From: UBA5364 sp050259235
GTDB lineage: Bacteria > Bacillota_I > Bacilli_A > RF39 > UBA660
DNA length: 64,000 nucleotides
Assembly: GCA_050259235.1 (NCBI GenBank)
Contig: JBLNAG010000005.1
Coordinates: 124,001-188,000 of the forward strand
Direction of reading: 5' to 3'
Shown: positions 16,446 through 25,316 of the stretch, in pieces
Position numbering within the stretch: position 1 is the first letter of the stretch
Layout of the letters: each line of letters begins with the position of its first letter
Position numbers and translations under genes: made by a program
The notes under the pieces: generated by a model
Database searches by the model: none
The model's input: only the letters and a program-made list of their open reading frames with translations
Told to the model about the DNA's origin: nothing

Positions 16446-19364
16446 TTGCGTAATATGAATTGTTCTTACATGACTCTTAGTATAATCACCAAATGTTATA
16501 CGATAGGTAATAGTATAATTACCTGGATTATTATAATTAATATTTCCAACATTTTGATTAGTATCAATATTATGGTATGTTTTAGATATTGTAGCTTGAT
16601 TAGTTACTTCTAAAGCATTATCATATACTGAAACTCCTGGATCATTGTAAATAGTATTAACTTTTATATTAACAGTATCTTCACCATTTAATTCTGAATA
16701 AGTGATCGAATTTGCACCACTAAAGTTCATTGTAAACGATGTACCACTACTAGCATTAGCTTTAAATATTGTATAAGCACTCTTTACAATATAAGTAATT
16801 GGTTGGCTAGTAGAAAATATTTGAATGTTGATAGTATTATTTTCAGTTGAACCAATAAATTGTGATGTTCCATCAGTTCTTAATACATATACATCATATC
16901 CAACTTTTCCAACAAATGAATTATTATATGCAACTCTAGCATTTAAATTAGCTGTTTGATAAGCAGGTTTATAGAACATATTCTTAAATAAATTTGTTAA
17001 GAAATCATTATTTATTGCATCTGGTGTTTCAATTGGATCCCATGATAGTGTAACAGTGTTACCACTGAAATTTCCATCTAAATTTGTAACATTATTTAAT
17101 TGTGAGAATCTCTTTGATACTACTGTAGGTTCAGTACCTTTTTTGAATAATTCAGTAGTAATTAAATCGGCAGGTGTATATTTACTTGGTAGATAAGCAT
17201 CCATCCAACCTTTTTCAACTTGAGAAGAAACAACGTCAGCAGGTTTATCTATTTTAGTACTTCTACTAAATACTTCTTTAGCAACTGCTTGGAAAATAGC
17301 AGAATGATAAGCATTACCAAAGTGAGTTATATAATTAGAATCAATTTTTTCATATCCATACCATACACCAATTGTATATTCATCGGTCATACCAACAACC
17401 CATAGATCGTTGACAGCATCCATTGATAATCCAAATTTTTGTTTAGTTTCATCATCAAAATTAGTAGTACCGGTTTTGGCAGCAAAGGTATAACCATTAA
17501 CATTACCATATTGGAATAATGCATATTTAGCAGTTGAAATAAGCATGTCATTAACCATATATGCAGTTTCTTCGCTCATAGCTTTATTTTCTTTATATTT
17601 TTCTTCAAATACTTTATCATTTTCACGATATACTATTTTAGTAAAACTATATGGTTGAATGTAATATCCTTCATTAGCAAATGCAGCATAAGCAGCACTC
17701 ATAGATAGAGGACTTTCACCATTATAACCACCAATTGAATGAGCTTCATGAATAAATGTACCATCTACTTCAGGATGTAATCCTAAAGAAGTAACAAACT
17801 TATAAATATTAGCATTTGCAATCTTTTGGAATGCTTTTAAGGCAGGAATATTTCGTGAATAGGTTAGTGCATCTCTGGAAGTCATCCAACCATTATATCC
17901 ACCATCCCAGTTAAATACTTCAGTTTTATCTTTGTCGCTATAATTATATGGTTCATCAGCCCATGGGGTAAATGTTGACCAATTGTTATATTCGATTCCT
18001 GGACCATAGTCATAAAGTGGTTTAGCACTAGAACCAATTTGTCTTTTAATCATTGTAGCGTTATTAAACTTACCTTCACCAGTACGATGACGGCCGGCTC
18101 CAACCGCAACGACGGCTCCAGTTTGAGTATCAATTACTGATATTCCAGCATCAACAACTTCGTTTTCCCAAGTGAATGTTTCTCCACTCATAATTTTATT
18201 AACATGATCTTGTTTTTCACGATCCATTGTTGTATATATTTCCATTGGAACAGTATAAGGATTATTACCTGTCTTTTCTTTTACTTCTTCAACAACTGTA
18301 TCAATAAAATCTTGATATTTTTTACTAGTAGTATTATTAGTATTTAATAAACTTTTAATTGATATAGCGGCTGCTATTTCTCTTTCTTTTTTATTAATAT
18401 ATCCATGTCTTTCCATTAAAGTTAAAACAATATTTCTTCTTTTATTAGCAGCTTCAATATCGTTATATGGACTATAAGCACTAGGTGATTGGAATAAACC
18501 AGCAATCAATGAAGCTTCTGCTAGATTCAAATCTTTAGCTGATTTTCCAAAATAAGTTAATGAAGCTTGTTCAACACCATAAGCGCCACTACCTAAGTAA
18601 TAAGAGTTAGCGTAAAATTCTAATATTTCTTCCTTAGTATAAGATTTTTCTACTTTAAATATTGCCATGTAAATATCGGTAAACTTTCTAACAATACCAG
18701 CCCAGCCAGTATCAATAGGGGAAGTAAATGAGTTTTTTACAACTTGCATTGTAATAGTAGAAGCTCCACCAGCATCACTATTACCAGATATTTGACCAAA
18801 TGTTGCTTTTAAGAAACGAGGTAGGTCAAATCCATTATGTTGAAAAAATCTTGAATCTTCAGTTGCAATAATTGCATCAATTAATACTTCAGGCATTTCA
18901 TCATAACTAATCTTTTCTCTTCTTTCAACACCTAATTTAGCAAATACTTGACCATCTTTATCATACATAACTGTTGATTCTTGTTTGTATAATTTATCCG
19001 GATCAAAATCAGGTGAGTTTTTAGCAATCATAAAGAAGAATAGGAACATACCTAATAAACCAACAATACCCATTCCAAAAATGATAATTAAAATAATTTT
19101 AAATACTTTTTTCTTTTTAGGTTTTGTAGATTTAGTACTTGTTGTTTTACTACTTTTTTTAGTAGTTTTATTAGTAACTTTTCCTTTTTTTCTTTTATCT
19201 AATATTACTGGTAAACCAAATAATAGAAAATCGATAAAACCAACTACTATAAATGATTTTATCCATCCAATTGCAAATATTCCAGTAATAAAAGCAACCA
19301 AACTAATTAATACTAGTATAAGGTTTACTCGATTCTTTTTAATTATTTTTACTATTTTCTTCAT
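16443..19364 (-). CDS. ponA: Class A penicillin-binding protein (PBP1A type)
   Basis: Bifunctional peptidoglycan glycosyltransferase/transpeptidase of 973 aa. Basic N-terminus with hydrophobic segments (about 10-50 and 85-115). GT51 domain with EDSRFFQHNG and TITMQVVKN. Transpeptidase domain with the SSAK nucleophile motif, SRN and KTGT. The C-terminal ~220 residues are Ig/fibronectin-like (SWDPIETPD) and end with a DUF5011-like module (NDPGVSVYDN). It is longer than Bacillus PBP1 because of this tail. Start set at the second Met (GAGGAG 7 nt before). It overlaps recU by 26 nt, as the recU-ponA pair in Bacillus. Confidence 0.95.
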   Translation of the reverse strand: MKKIVKIIKKNRVNLILVLISLVAFITGIFAIGWIKSFIVVGFIDFLLFGLPVILDKRKKGKVTNKTTKKSSKTTSTKSTKPKKKKVFKIILIIIFGMGIVGLLGMFLFFFMIAKNSPDFDPDKLYKQESTVMYDKDGQVFAKLGVERREKISYDEMPEVLIDAIIATEDSRFFQHNGFDLPRFLKATFGQISGNSDAGGASTITMQVVKNSFTSPIDTGWAGIVRKFTDIYMAIFKVEKSYTKEEILEFYANSYYLGSGAYGVEQASLTYFGKSAKDLNLAEASLIAGLFQSPSAYSPYNDIEAANKRRNIVLTLMERHGYINKKEREIAAAISIKSLLNTNNTTSKKYQDFIDTVVEEVKEKTGNNPYTVPMEIYTTMDREKQDHVNKIMSGETFTWENEVVDAGISVIDTQTGAVVAVGAGRHRTGEGKFNNATMIKRQIGSSAKPLYDYGPGIEYNNWSTFTPWADEPYNYSDKDKTEVFNWDGGYNGWMTSRDALTYSRNIPALKAFQKIANANIYKFVTSLGLHPEVDGTFIHEAHSIGGYNGESPLSMSAAYAAFANEGYYIQPYSFTKIVYRENDKVFEEKYKENKAMSEETAYMVNDMLISTAKYALFQYGNVNGYTFAAKTGTTNFDDETKQKFGLSMDAVNDLWVVGMTDEYTIGVWYGYEKIDSNYITHFGNAYHSAIFQAVAKEVFSRSTKIDKPADVVSSQVEKGWMDAYLPSKYTPADLITTELFKKGTEPTVVSKRFSQLNNVTNLDGNFSGNTVTLSWDPIETPDAINNDFLTNLFKNMFYKPAYQTANLNARVAYNNSFVGKVGYDVYVLRTDGTSQFIGSTENNTINIQIFSTSQPITYIVKSAYTIFKANASSGTSFTMNFSGANSITYSELNGEDTVNIKVNTIYNDPGVSVYDNALEVTNQATISKTYHNIDTNQNVGNINYNNPGNYTITYRITFGDYTKSHVRTIHITQ

Positions 19365-19932
19365 ATAAATCTCCTCTAAAATATATTTCTTCAATTACTT
19401 TCAAATAATCTAATCTTGGACAATAATTTAATTTTATTAAGTATCCTTCTTCTTTAAAATATTGAATAGGAATAGATTTTCTGTTTTCATTATCTATAAA
19501 ATCTAACAATTTACTAGTTTCTAAAAGATATGTTTCATCTAGTTTAGTAAATCTTACGATTATAAAGCCAATACCATTCATCTCAGTTATACATTTTAAA
19601 TGTTTTATTTGATGAGCATGAATATTTTTTAATGGGAAATTATCTGATTTAGTTTCTTTTGCTTCAAAATCAATATACTTTCCTTTATATATTCCATTAT
19701 AATCAGTGGTTGATGGAGTTTCAAAATAAGCTCTTTTAATTACAGCTTCATTTCTTGATGGATAATCCACTTCTACTAATTTGATAGGGGTAGGTTTTTT
19801 ATGGATTACAGCAATGTTATTACATAAGTAATAATCATTAGTTTTATTGATGTCTGATTCTAAATCCATACCTCTATTAACATGACTAATAGGCTTATGA
19901 TATTGTTTTTTTATTCCTGTTGGATACCTCAT
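19339..19932 (-). CDS. recU: Holliday junction resolvase RecU
   Basis: 197 aa. RecU cleaves Holliday junctions and assists chromosome segregation in Firmicutes. Family marks are the N-terminal NRGMDLESDINKTN segment, the nuclease core with TPSTTDYNGIYKGKYIDFEAKETKS split by short turns (catalytic Asp, Glu and Lys), and an IIVRFTKLDETYLL strand region. RBS GGTGATG 5 nt before ATG. A TATAAT element lies upstream on the minus strand. First gene of the recU-ponA unit. Confidence 0.96.
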   Translation of the reverse strand: MRYPTGIKKQYHKPISHVNRGMDLESDINKTNDYYLCNNIAVIHKKPTPIKLVEVDYPSRNEAVIKRAYFETPSTTDYNGIYKGKYIDFEAKETKSDNFPLKNIHAHQIKHLKCITEMNGIGFIIVRFTKLDETYLLETSKLLDFIDNENRKSIPIQYFKEEGYLIKLNYCPRLDYLKVIEEIYFRGDLYEENSKNN

Positions 19933-20096
19933 ATCATCACCACTACAATTATACTATACTTTAAATATTTTTTCTACAAAAAAAACAAAATGCCAAAAAA
20001 TGTCGGAATGTAAAAAAAACATTCTATTTTTAACTAGTATTGTCGAAAGCGAAGAATATTTTTTTGATATGTGTTAGAGTATGAATGAGGTGATCT

Positions 20097-20183
20097 ATGA
20101 ATATACACCATATACAAAAGGTGTTTGATGAAATGATGGAAAATGTAAGTTATATAAAGAGATCTACTTACTTCAAAAAGTAG
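20097..20183 (+). CDS. possible 28-aa small protein
   Basis: A short reading frame MNIHHIQKVFDEMMENVSYI.. ending in KK, with GAGGTGAT well spaced before ATG. Its last codons and stop lie in the stem of a strong terminator (20161-20191), so something is transcribed to this point. It is divergent from recU. I recognise no family; it could be a leader peptide or a chance ORF on a small RNA. Confidence 0.35.
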   Translation: MNIHHIQKVFDEMMENVSYIKRSTYFKK

Positions 20184-20191
20184 ATTTTTTT
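20161..20191 (+). terminator. intrinsic terminator
   Basis: ATCTACTT / AAGTAGAT stem and a T run, followed directly by the extended -10 promoter of the CamS-like gene. Confidence 0.8.
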
Positions 20192-20192
20192 A

Positions 20193-20201
20193 TGTTATAA
20201 T
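20193..20201 (+). promoter_or_regulatory. extended -10 promoter of camS-like gene
   Basis: TGT-TATAAT immediately after a terminator T run, 16 nt before the ATG. Confidence 0.55.
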
Positions 20202-20217
20202 TAATAAGGTGGGTAGT

Positions 20218-21249
20218 ATGAAGAAAGTTGTATTTGTATTATTAATTATTTTATTAAGTGGATGTGAACACAATATAGAAAAAGGAAAAGAAATGGAACT
20301 AGATTATGATAATGAATATTATACAGTATACACTCCATATAAAGATGGTGTAGGTAACAACTATGTTGTTGGTAATAGTATTAATAGTTATGATATTGAA
20401 GAAATAGAATCTTCACTTATGTCCTTATCAATGAAATATTTTAAAACTAATAATTCTTATTATCAAGAAGGACAATATTTAAATGAAAAAACGATAAAAA
20501 CTTTACTTGATAAGGAACATTTTAATAAAGCAGAAAATATTAAAATAGATAACATTACTATAACTCCTACTTATGTAACGGCAATTTATGAACAAAATTA
20601 TTTAGCTAGTAATGGTATTGTAAAGGGCATATCTCTTGGAATAATAATGAACCCTTACCAAAAATATCAAAATAGTTATGGTAGTTATCAATATAAAAAA
20701 ATTGATGATAATAGCTTAATTCAAATTGCTAATAGTAAAGCTAAAGAATTAGTAAGGGATATGCGTTCAAACTATGATTTAAGAGATGTTAGAATATTAA
20801 TAGCTATATATTTTCAACCAAATCCAAATGATATTATGCCTGGTAAATATGAATATTTTGATATTACGGCAGATTCAGATATTTCATTACAAAAAACCAA
20901 TTATGGGTATCAATTATTAGATAGTTCATATGTTAGTACCAATGATATAAGTAGTTATGATGCTTTTATAAACTTAAAAAAAGAATTAAATAATGAAATA
21001 CCAAACCTCTATATTACAGGAATTGGTTTATATGATGATAATTTATTATCAAGTGTTAATATAATTATTAATGGTACTTCTTTAAATAGAAACAAAATAT
21101 TATATATTAGTCAATTATTAAGTAAAAAGTTGGTTAATAGCTTTAGTAATGCTAACATAAAAGTATATATAAAAATGGATAATCAAGTTAAAACAACAAT
21201 TACAAAAAGGCAAAATGATATAGGTTTTGATGTCCATATTTTAGATTAA
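20218..21249 (+). CDS. CamS family lipoprotein
   Basis: 343 aa. Lipoprotein signal peptide with lipobox LSGC (Cys16). The body matches the CamS (cAM373 sex-pheromone precursor) family by pattern: YTPYKDGVG near the N-terminus and SYYQEGQYLNEKT about residue 85. In this family the cleaved signal peptide can give a pheromone-like octapeptide; the function of the mature protein is unclear. Start at ATG 20218 with AGGTGGG upstream. Its own extended -10 promoter is present. Family assignment is from recalled motifs. Confidence 0.8.
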   Translation: MKKVVFVLLIILLSGCEHNIEKGKEMELDYDNEYYTVYTPYKDGVGNNYVVGNSINSYDIEEIESSLMSLSMKYFKTNNSYYQEGQYLNEKTIKTLLDKEHFNKAENIKIDNITITPTYVTAIYEQNYLASNGIVKGISLGIIMNPYQKYQNSYGSYQYKKIDDNSLIQIANSKAKELVRDMRSNYDLRDVRILIAIYFQPNPNDIMPGKYEYFDITADSDISLQKTNYGYQLLDSSYVSTNDISSYDAFINLKKELNNEIPNLYITGIGLYDDNLLSSVNIIINGTSLNRNKILYISQLLSKKLVNSFSNANIKVYIKMDNQVKTTITKRQNDIGFDVHILD

Positions 21250-21305
21250 AAAAGTTTGCTATAGATAAAAAAATATAGTATAATTAAGATTATTGAGGTG
21301 AATAT

Positions 21306-21761
21306 ATGAAATTTCTAAAAAAGCCTAAGTATAAAATAATAATTTTAGTTGTTTTCATTATTATTATGATTTTAGCATTCCTCGGTATTAAAGAATTGAT
21401 ATATCCTAATTCAAGCATTGATCTATATGGTAATCGTTTAGATGGGATTGAAGAATTTCCAATAAAGGCAGATACTGTTAGTAACATAAAGGATTTAATA
21501 ACGGAGACTGATAAAACTAATAGTGTGGACTATTATTTAACTGGTAGAATAATAAAATTTATTATTGATGTTAAAAAAGATACTGATTTAGTAGATGCAA
21601 AATCAATGACAGATAGTATTGTAGAAAAGCTGTCAGATAAGCAACAATCATTTTATGATATTGAGGTTTTTATAACTAGTAAGGAGTCTAAGGATAGTGA
21701 AGTATATCCAATAATTGGCTCTAAGCATAGAGATAGTTTGACATTCGTTTGGACAAAATAA
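21306..21761 (+). CDS. hypothetical membrane-anchored protein, 151 aa
   Basis: A basic N-terminus is followed by one strong membrane segment (about 10-30) and a 120-residue outside domain rich in Asp and Lys. No family is recognised. RBS GAGGTGA, with a likely TTTGCT-18-TATAAT promoter at 21255-21284. The next gene, the two-sensor GGDEF-like protein, begins 17 nt downstream, so the pair probably forms one unit and may act together at the membrane. Confidence 0.7.
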   Translation: MKFLKKPKYKIIILVVFIIIMILAFLGIKELIYPNSSIDLYGNRLDGIEEFPIKADTVSNIKDLITETDKTNSVDYYLTGRIIKFIIDVKKDTDLVDAKSMTDSIVEKLSDKQQSFYDIEVFITSKESKDSEVYPIIGSKHRDSLTFVWTK

Positions 21762-21778
21762 TAGTAAGGTGGTAAAAA

Positions 21779-23818
21779 ATGAAAAATAGAAAATGGCTAA
21801 TTGTTGGTATAGTGGCTGTCTTAATTATAATCTCGGGTATAGTCATTTACATATTAAACCGTGAAGATTCTGATACAACATTAACTATCTTAGAAAAGAA
21901 ATGGATTGAAAGTAATAAAAACACCGTAATTGATTTAGAAATATTAAATAATATTTCTCTTTTAAACTATGAAGGAGAAGGAATATTTTTTGATTTTTTA
22001 GAAAGTTTAGAAACTGATACTGATTTAGCATTCAATAAAGTATCTTATAACAAAATTTCAGATACTGAGTCAGATTATGCTTTTAAAATTGTTAATAAAG
22101 TAGGTAAAAAGGATATTTTAATATATAGTGATAATTATGCAGTAATCACTAAAGAAAAAATTAAGTATAGCAATTTAAGTGAGTTAAAAGATTTAAAAAT
22201 AGGTGTTTTAAATAATAATTTAGATGATGCCAATAAGTATCTAGGAGGAAATCTATCTCTCCAAACATTTGATAGTCCTGAGGCAATGGTCGCAGAAATA
22301 TCTAAGGAAGATACAACAATAGATGCTATTGTGTTACCTAAGCTAGAATTCTTGAAAGAATATAATTCGGATTTATACATTACTTACAACATTACAGAAA
22401 TGCAAAATAATTATGTTTTATCTTTAGGTAATATTGATAAACTAAATAATATTTTAGTTAAATATTATCAAAAATGGTACAATGAAAATTATGAAGATTC
22501 GTATAATCTTCATTTGAGTAATTCTTATTTTATTGCTAATGAGGTTGATGAACAAACAAAAGTAAAATTTAGAAGTAAGAGATATGTTTATGGTTATATT
22601 AATAATTTACCATATGATGCAACTATAGATGGAGAAAATATTGGACTTAATCAAGCTATTGTTGATAAGTTTGCTGAAATTGCCAATATTGAAATAATTT
22701 ATAAAGAATATGATACAGTTACAAAATTATTAGATGAATTTAATGCTAATAATATCGATTTTTTCTTTAGTAATTATAGAAATAACAAATATGCCATGGA
22801 TACTTATACAACTGTTTCACCTTATGAAGAAAAAGCTGTTATTGTATCTAGTTTGAAAAAGGATTTGGTTGTTAATTCGGTTAACTCATTAAAAGGGGAA
22901 ACAGTATTAGTGTTAAAATCAAGTCAAATTGGAAAATATTTAAATGATAAAGGTATTCAAGTTAAAGAATTTTCTAATATAAAGGATATGCTAGAAAAAA
23001 AGGATAGCACAAGTATTTTGGCTATTACTCCTGAGATTTATAACTATTATAGTATTAAAGATTTAGTTGGTTATAAAGTAGATTATAGTTTTGATTTAAA
23101 TACAAATTATGGATATATTGTTAGAGATATAAAAAATAATGAATTATTTCAAAATTATCTTAATTTTTATTTAGGATTTACTATTGAAAAGGACATAATA
23201 AATAATAGTTATAGACAATTGTTTAATGCTACATCTGAAAATACAGTATTTAAAACACTTTTACTTACAGTTGCGGCTATAGTTAATTTATTTATTATTG
23301 GATATGCTATATATAAATTTAATCCAACTAAGAAGAAAAAGAAGAAGATTTCTTTAACTAAAGAAGATAAATTAAAATATGTTGATATGCTTACATCTTT
23401 AAAAAATCGTAATTATTTAAATGACAATGTTGAAAAATGGGATGATAGTGAAGTATATCCACAAACAATTATTATTATTGATTTAAATAATGTTGCCTAT
23501 ATTAATGACAACTATGGACATAAAGAAGGGGATAATGTCATTAAAGAAGCAGCTAATATACTTATTACTAATCAAGTTCCAAATAGTGATATAATTAGAA
23601 CAAATGGTAATGAGTTCTTAGTTTATATGGTTGAATATGATGAAAAACAAGTTATAGCTTATATGCGTAAATTATCGAAAGAGTTTAAAAATTTAGCTCA
23701 TGGATTTGGAGCAGCTATTGGATATAGTATCATAACTGATCAAATTAAAACGATTGATGATGCAATAAATGAAGCTACACTTGATATGCGAAATAATAAA
23801 GAGGAACTTAATAATTAA
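21779..23818 (+). CDS. two extracellular solute-binding-like domains, TM and degenerate GGDEF domain
   Basis: 679 aa. An N-terminal anchor (about 5-27) is followed by two periplasmic-binding-protein-like regions (about 35-260 and 265-480). A second membrane segment comes next (about 498-520), then a cytoplasmic GGDEF-type domain. That domain keeps the DMLTSLKNRNYLN entry and IIIDLNNVAYINDNYGHKEGD, but the signature loop reads NGNEF (609-613) instead of GG(D/E)EF. The changed residues make diguanylate cyclase activity doubtful; it may bind a nucleotide or act as a receiver. It looks like a sensor that passes an extracellular ligand signal inward. Confidence 0.8.
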   Translation: MKNRKWLIVGIVAVLIIISGIVIYILNREDSDTTLTILEKKWIESNKNTVIDLEILNNISLLNYEGEGIFFDFLESLETDTDLAFNKVSYNKISDTESDYAFKIVNKVGKKDILIYSDNYAVITKEKIKYSNLSELKDLKIGVLNNNLDDANKYLGGNLSLQTFDSPEAMVAEISKEDTTIDAIVLPKLEFLKEYNSDLYITYNITEMQNNYVLSLGNIDKLNNILVKYYQKWYNENYEDSYNLHLSNSYFIANEVDEQTKVKFRSKRYVYGYINNLPYDATIDGENIGLNQAIVDKFAEIANIEIIYKEYDTVTKLLDEFNANNIDFFFSNYRNNKYAMDTYTTVSPYEEKAVIVSSLKKDLVVNSVNSLKGETVLVLKSSQIGKYLNDKGIQVKEFSNIKDMLEKKDSTSILAITPEIYNYYSIKDLVGYKVDYSFDLNTNYGYIVRDIKNNELFQNYLNFYLGFTIEKDIINNSYRQLFNATSENTVFKTLLLTVAAIVNLFIIGYAIYKFNPTKKKKKKISLTKEDKLKYVDMLTSLKNRNYLNDNVEKWDDSEVYPQTIIIIDLNNVAYINDNYGHKEGDNVIKEAANILITNQVPNSDIIRTNGNEFLVYMVEYDEKQVIAYMRKLSKEFKNLAHGFGAAIGYSIITDQIKTIDDAINEATLDMRNNKEELNN

Positions 23819-23843
23819 GCAAAGGTTACCTTTGCTTTTTTTA
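23817..23843 (+). terminator. terminator of the GGDEF-like gene
   Basis: Perfect AAGCAAAGG / CCTTTGCTT stem with loop TTA and a T run. Confidence 0.9.
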
Positions 23844-23853
23844 AGAGGTGTAT

Positions 23854-24684
23854 ATGAGAGAAATAAAAAGACTTTTAAAGAGATTAATAAGAACAATTAA
23901 AAAACCAGAGATGAGAATATTACCTGGGCAACTTGCTTTCTTCTTAGTTTTATCAATTATTCCAATTATTACAATGCTAGCTTTTACTGGAAAATTATTT
24001 TCAATATCTTTGAATGATGTTACACCATTATTAGAAGAAACAATACCATCAGGAGTACTTGATTTATTGTTGCCTTTCTTAACATCACAAGGATTAAATA
24101 TTAAAACTTGGTTCTCAATGATAGTTGGATTTTTAGTTGCTTCAAATGGTGCTCATTCTATTATTGTAACTTCAAATATCTTATATAAAATAGATTCAGA
24201 GGATTATTTAAAAAGAAGAATTAAAGCATTATTCTTAACAATTGTATTACTTATGCTATTTGTCTTCATATTATTTGGTTTAGCTTTTGGAAATGCTATT
24301 TTAAAGACTATTTTAGATATGGTTTTATCGCAATCATTAGCTGAGAAAATATATGTATTCTTTGTATTCTTTAAATGGCCAGTTGCATTAATCGTAATAT
24401 TCTTGATGATTAAAATGCTTTATACATTAGCGCCTGACTCAAGAATACCAAGTAAATATGTTAATATGGGAGCAAGTTTTTCATCTTTAGGATTAATCTT
24501 AGTTACATTTATTTATTCGTTTTATGCTAATAATGTAGCTAATTATAATATTTTCTATGGTAATCTAGCTAATATCATTATTTTAATGATTTGGGTATAT
24601 GCAATATCTTATGTAATAGTTATTGGTATTGCTTTAAATACTGAATATTATCATTTGGAAAATAATAACAATAATATAATTTAG
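23854..24684 (+). CDS. YihY/BrkB family membrane protein
   Basis: 276 aa polytopic membrane protein with about six hydrophobic segments. It shows the YihY family pattern: an N-terminal LPGQLAFFLVLSIIP, then FSMIVGFLVASNGAHSI, and a C-terminal YSFYANNVANYNIFYGNLA. The family was once called ribonuclease BN, but that label is wrong for these proteins and their role is not known. Start at ATG 23854, with AGAGG 5 nt ahead. It follows directly after a terminator, so transcription probably starts close by or by read-through. Confidence 0.9.
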   Translation: MREIKRLLKRLIRTIKKPEMRILPGQLAFFLVLSIIPIITMLAFTGKLFSISLNDVTPLLEETIPSGVLDLLLPFLTSQGLNIKTWFSMIVGFLVASNGAHSIIVTSNILYKIDSEDYLKRRIKALFLTIVLLMLFVFILFGLAFGNAILKTILDMVLSQSLAEKIYVFFVFFKWPVALIVIFLMIKMLYTLAPDSRIPSKYVNMGASFSSLGLILVTFIYSFYANNVANYNIFYGNLANIIILMIWVYAISYVIVIGIALNTEYYHLENNNNNII

Positions 24685-24712
24685 ATACATGTGAATAATA
24701 GTAAAGAATACA

Positions 24713-24760
24713 TATATATTACCTGTATGTATTTGATATAGACTACATTGGTAATATATA
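24713..24760. repeat. 11-bp inverted repeat in an intergenic region
   Basis: TATATATTACC (24713-24723) and GGTAATATATA (24750-24760). Inside it TGTA and TACA can extend the stem. It sits between the yihY stop and a terminator at 24774-24797 and is too long in the loop and lacks a T run, so it may be a regulatory or RNA-stability element. Confidence 0.45.
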
Positions 24761-24773
24761 CTATTTATATAGT

Positions 24774-24797
24774 AAAACGGTGATGAACCGTTTTTTT
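24774..24797 (+). terminator. yihY terminator
   Basis: ACGGT-GATGA-ACCGT stem with flanking A/T pairs and seven T. Confidence 0.85.
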
Positions 24798-24842
24798 GTA
24801 TATTTTTTCATATAATGCACATTACATTCGTAGGAGGTATAT

Positions 24843-25217
24843 ATGAAAAAAGCTTTTACTTTAGTAGAATTATTAGCAGTCATTGTAATACTCGGAATAA
24901 TAGGTACTATTGCTATACCTACTATAACTGATACAATAAAAAGTTCAAAACAAAAGTTATATGAGACTCAAGTAGAGGAAATAGAAGATACTGCTCGCAA
25001 ATGGGGGATTGAACACATTAATGCATTATCAGAAACAGAAAAAGTATATTTAAGCGTCCAAGATTTAATTAATAATGGAATGCTTCAGCAAAGATCGTTA
25101 AAAGATCCTAGAACTAAAGAAGATATGAATGGTTGCATAGTTATTGAATATAACCAAGTCTATTCAGCGTATGAATATAACTATAATGATCTTACCTGTA
25201 GTGAATTACTTTCCTAA
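24843..25217 (+). CDS. prepilin-type protein, 124 aa
   Basis: The N-terminus is a prepilin signal: MKKA then FTLVELLAVIVILGIIG, with Glu at mature position 5. Cleavage falls after an Ala rather than the usual Gly. The head domain (about 30-124) is charged and has two Cys near the C-terminus (GCIVIEY and LTCSELL), which could form a disulphide. Such proteins build type IV pili or a type II secretion/competence pseudopilus. No pilus ATPase, platform protein or prepilin peptidase is in the window. RBS AGGAGG. Single-gene unit. Confidence 0.9.
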   Translation: MKKAFTLVELLAVIVILGIIGTIAIPTITDTIKSSKQKLYETQVEEIEDTARKWGIEHINALSETEKVYLSVQDLINNGMLQQRSLKDPRTKEDMNGCIVIEYNQVYSAYEYNYNDLTCSELLS

Positions 25218-25316
25218 ATTCGGATCGAAAATTTTCTTTTTTTAGGACTCAAAATATATAGACTTTTCAGGCTGTTTGTAATATAATAAAAATCAATTTT
25301 ATTAGGAGGTGTTAAC

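Noticed and set aside
16443..19394. Longer ponA start at 19394
   Set aside because: The ten extra residues lie within recU and lack an RBS; GAGGAG is correctly spaced before the Met at 19364.
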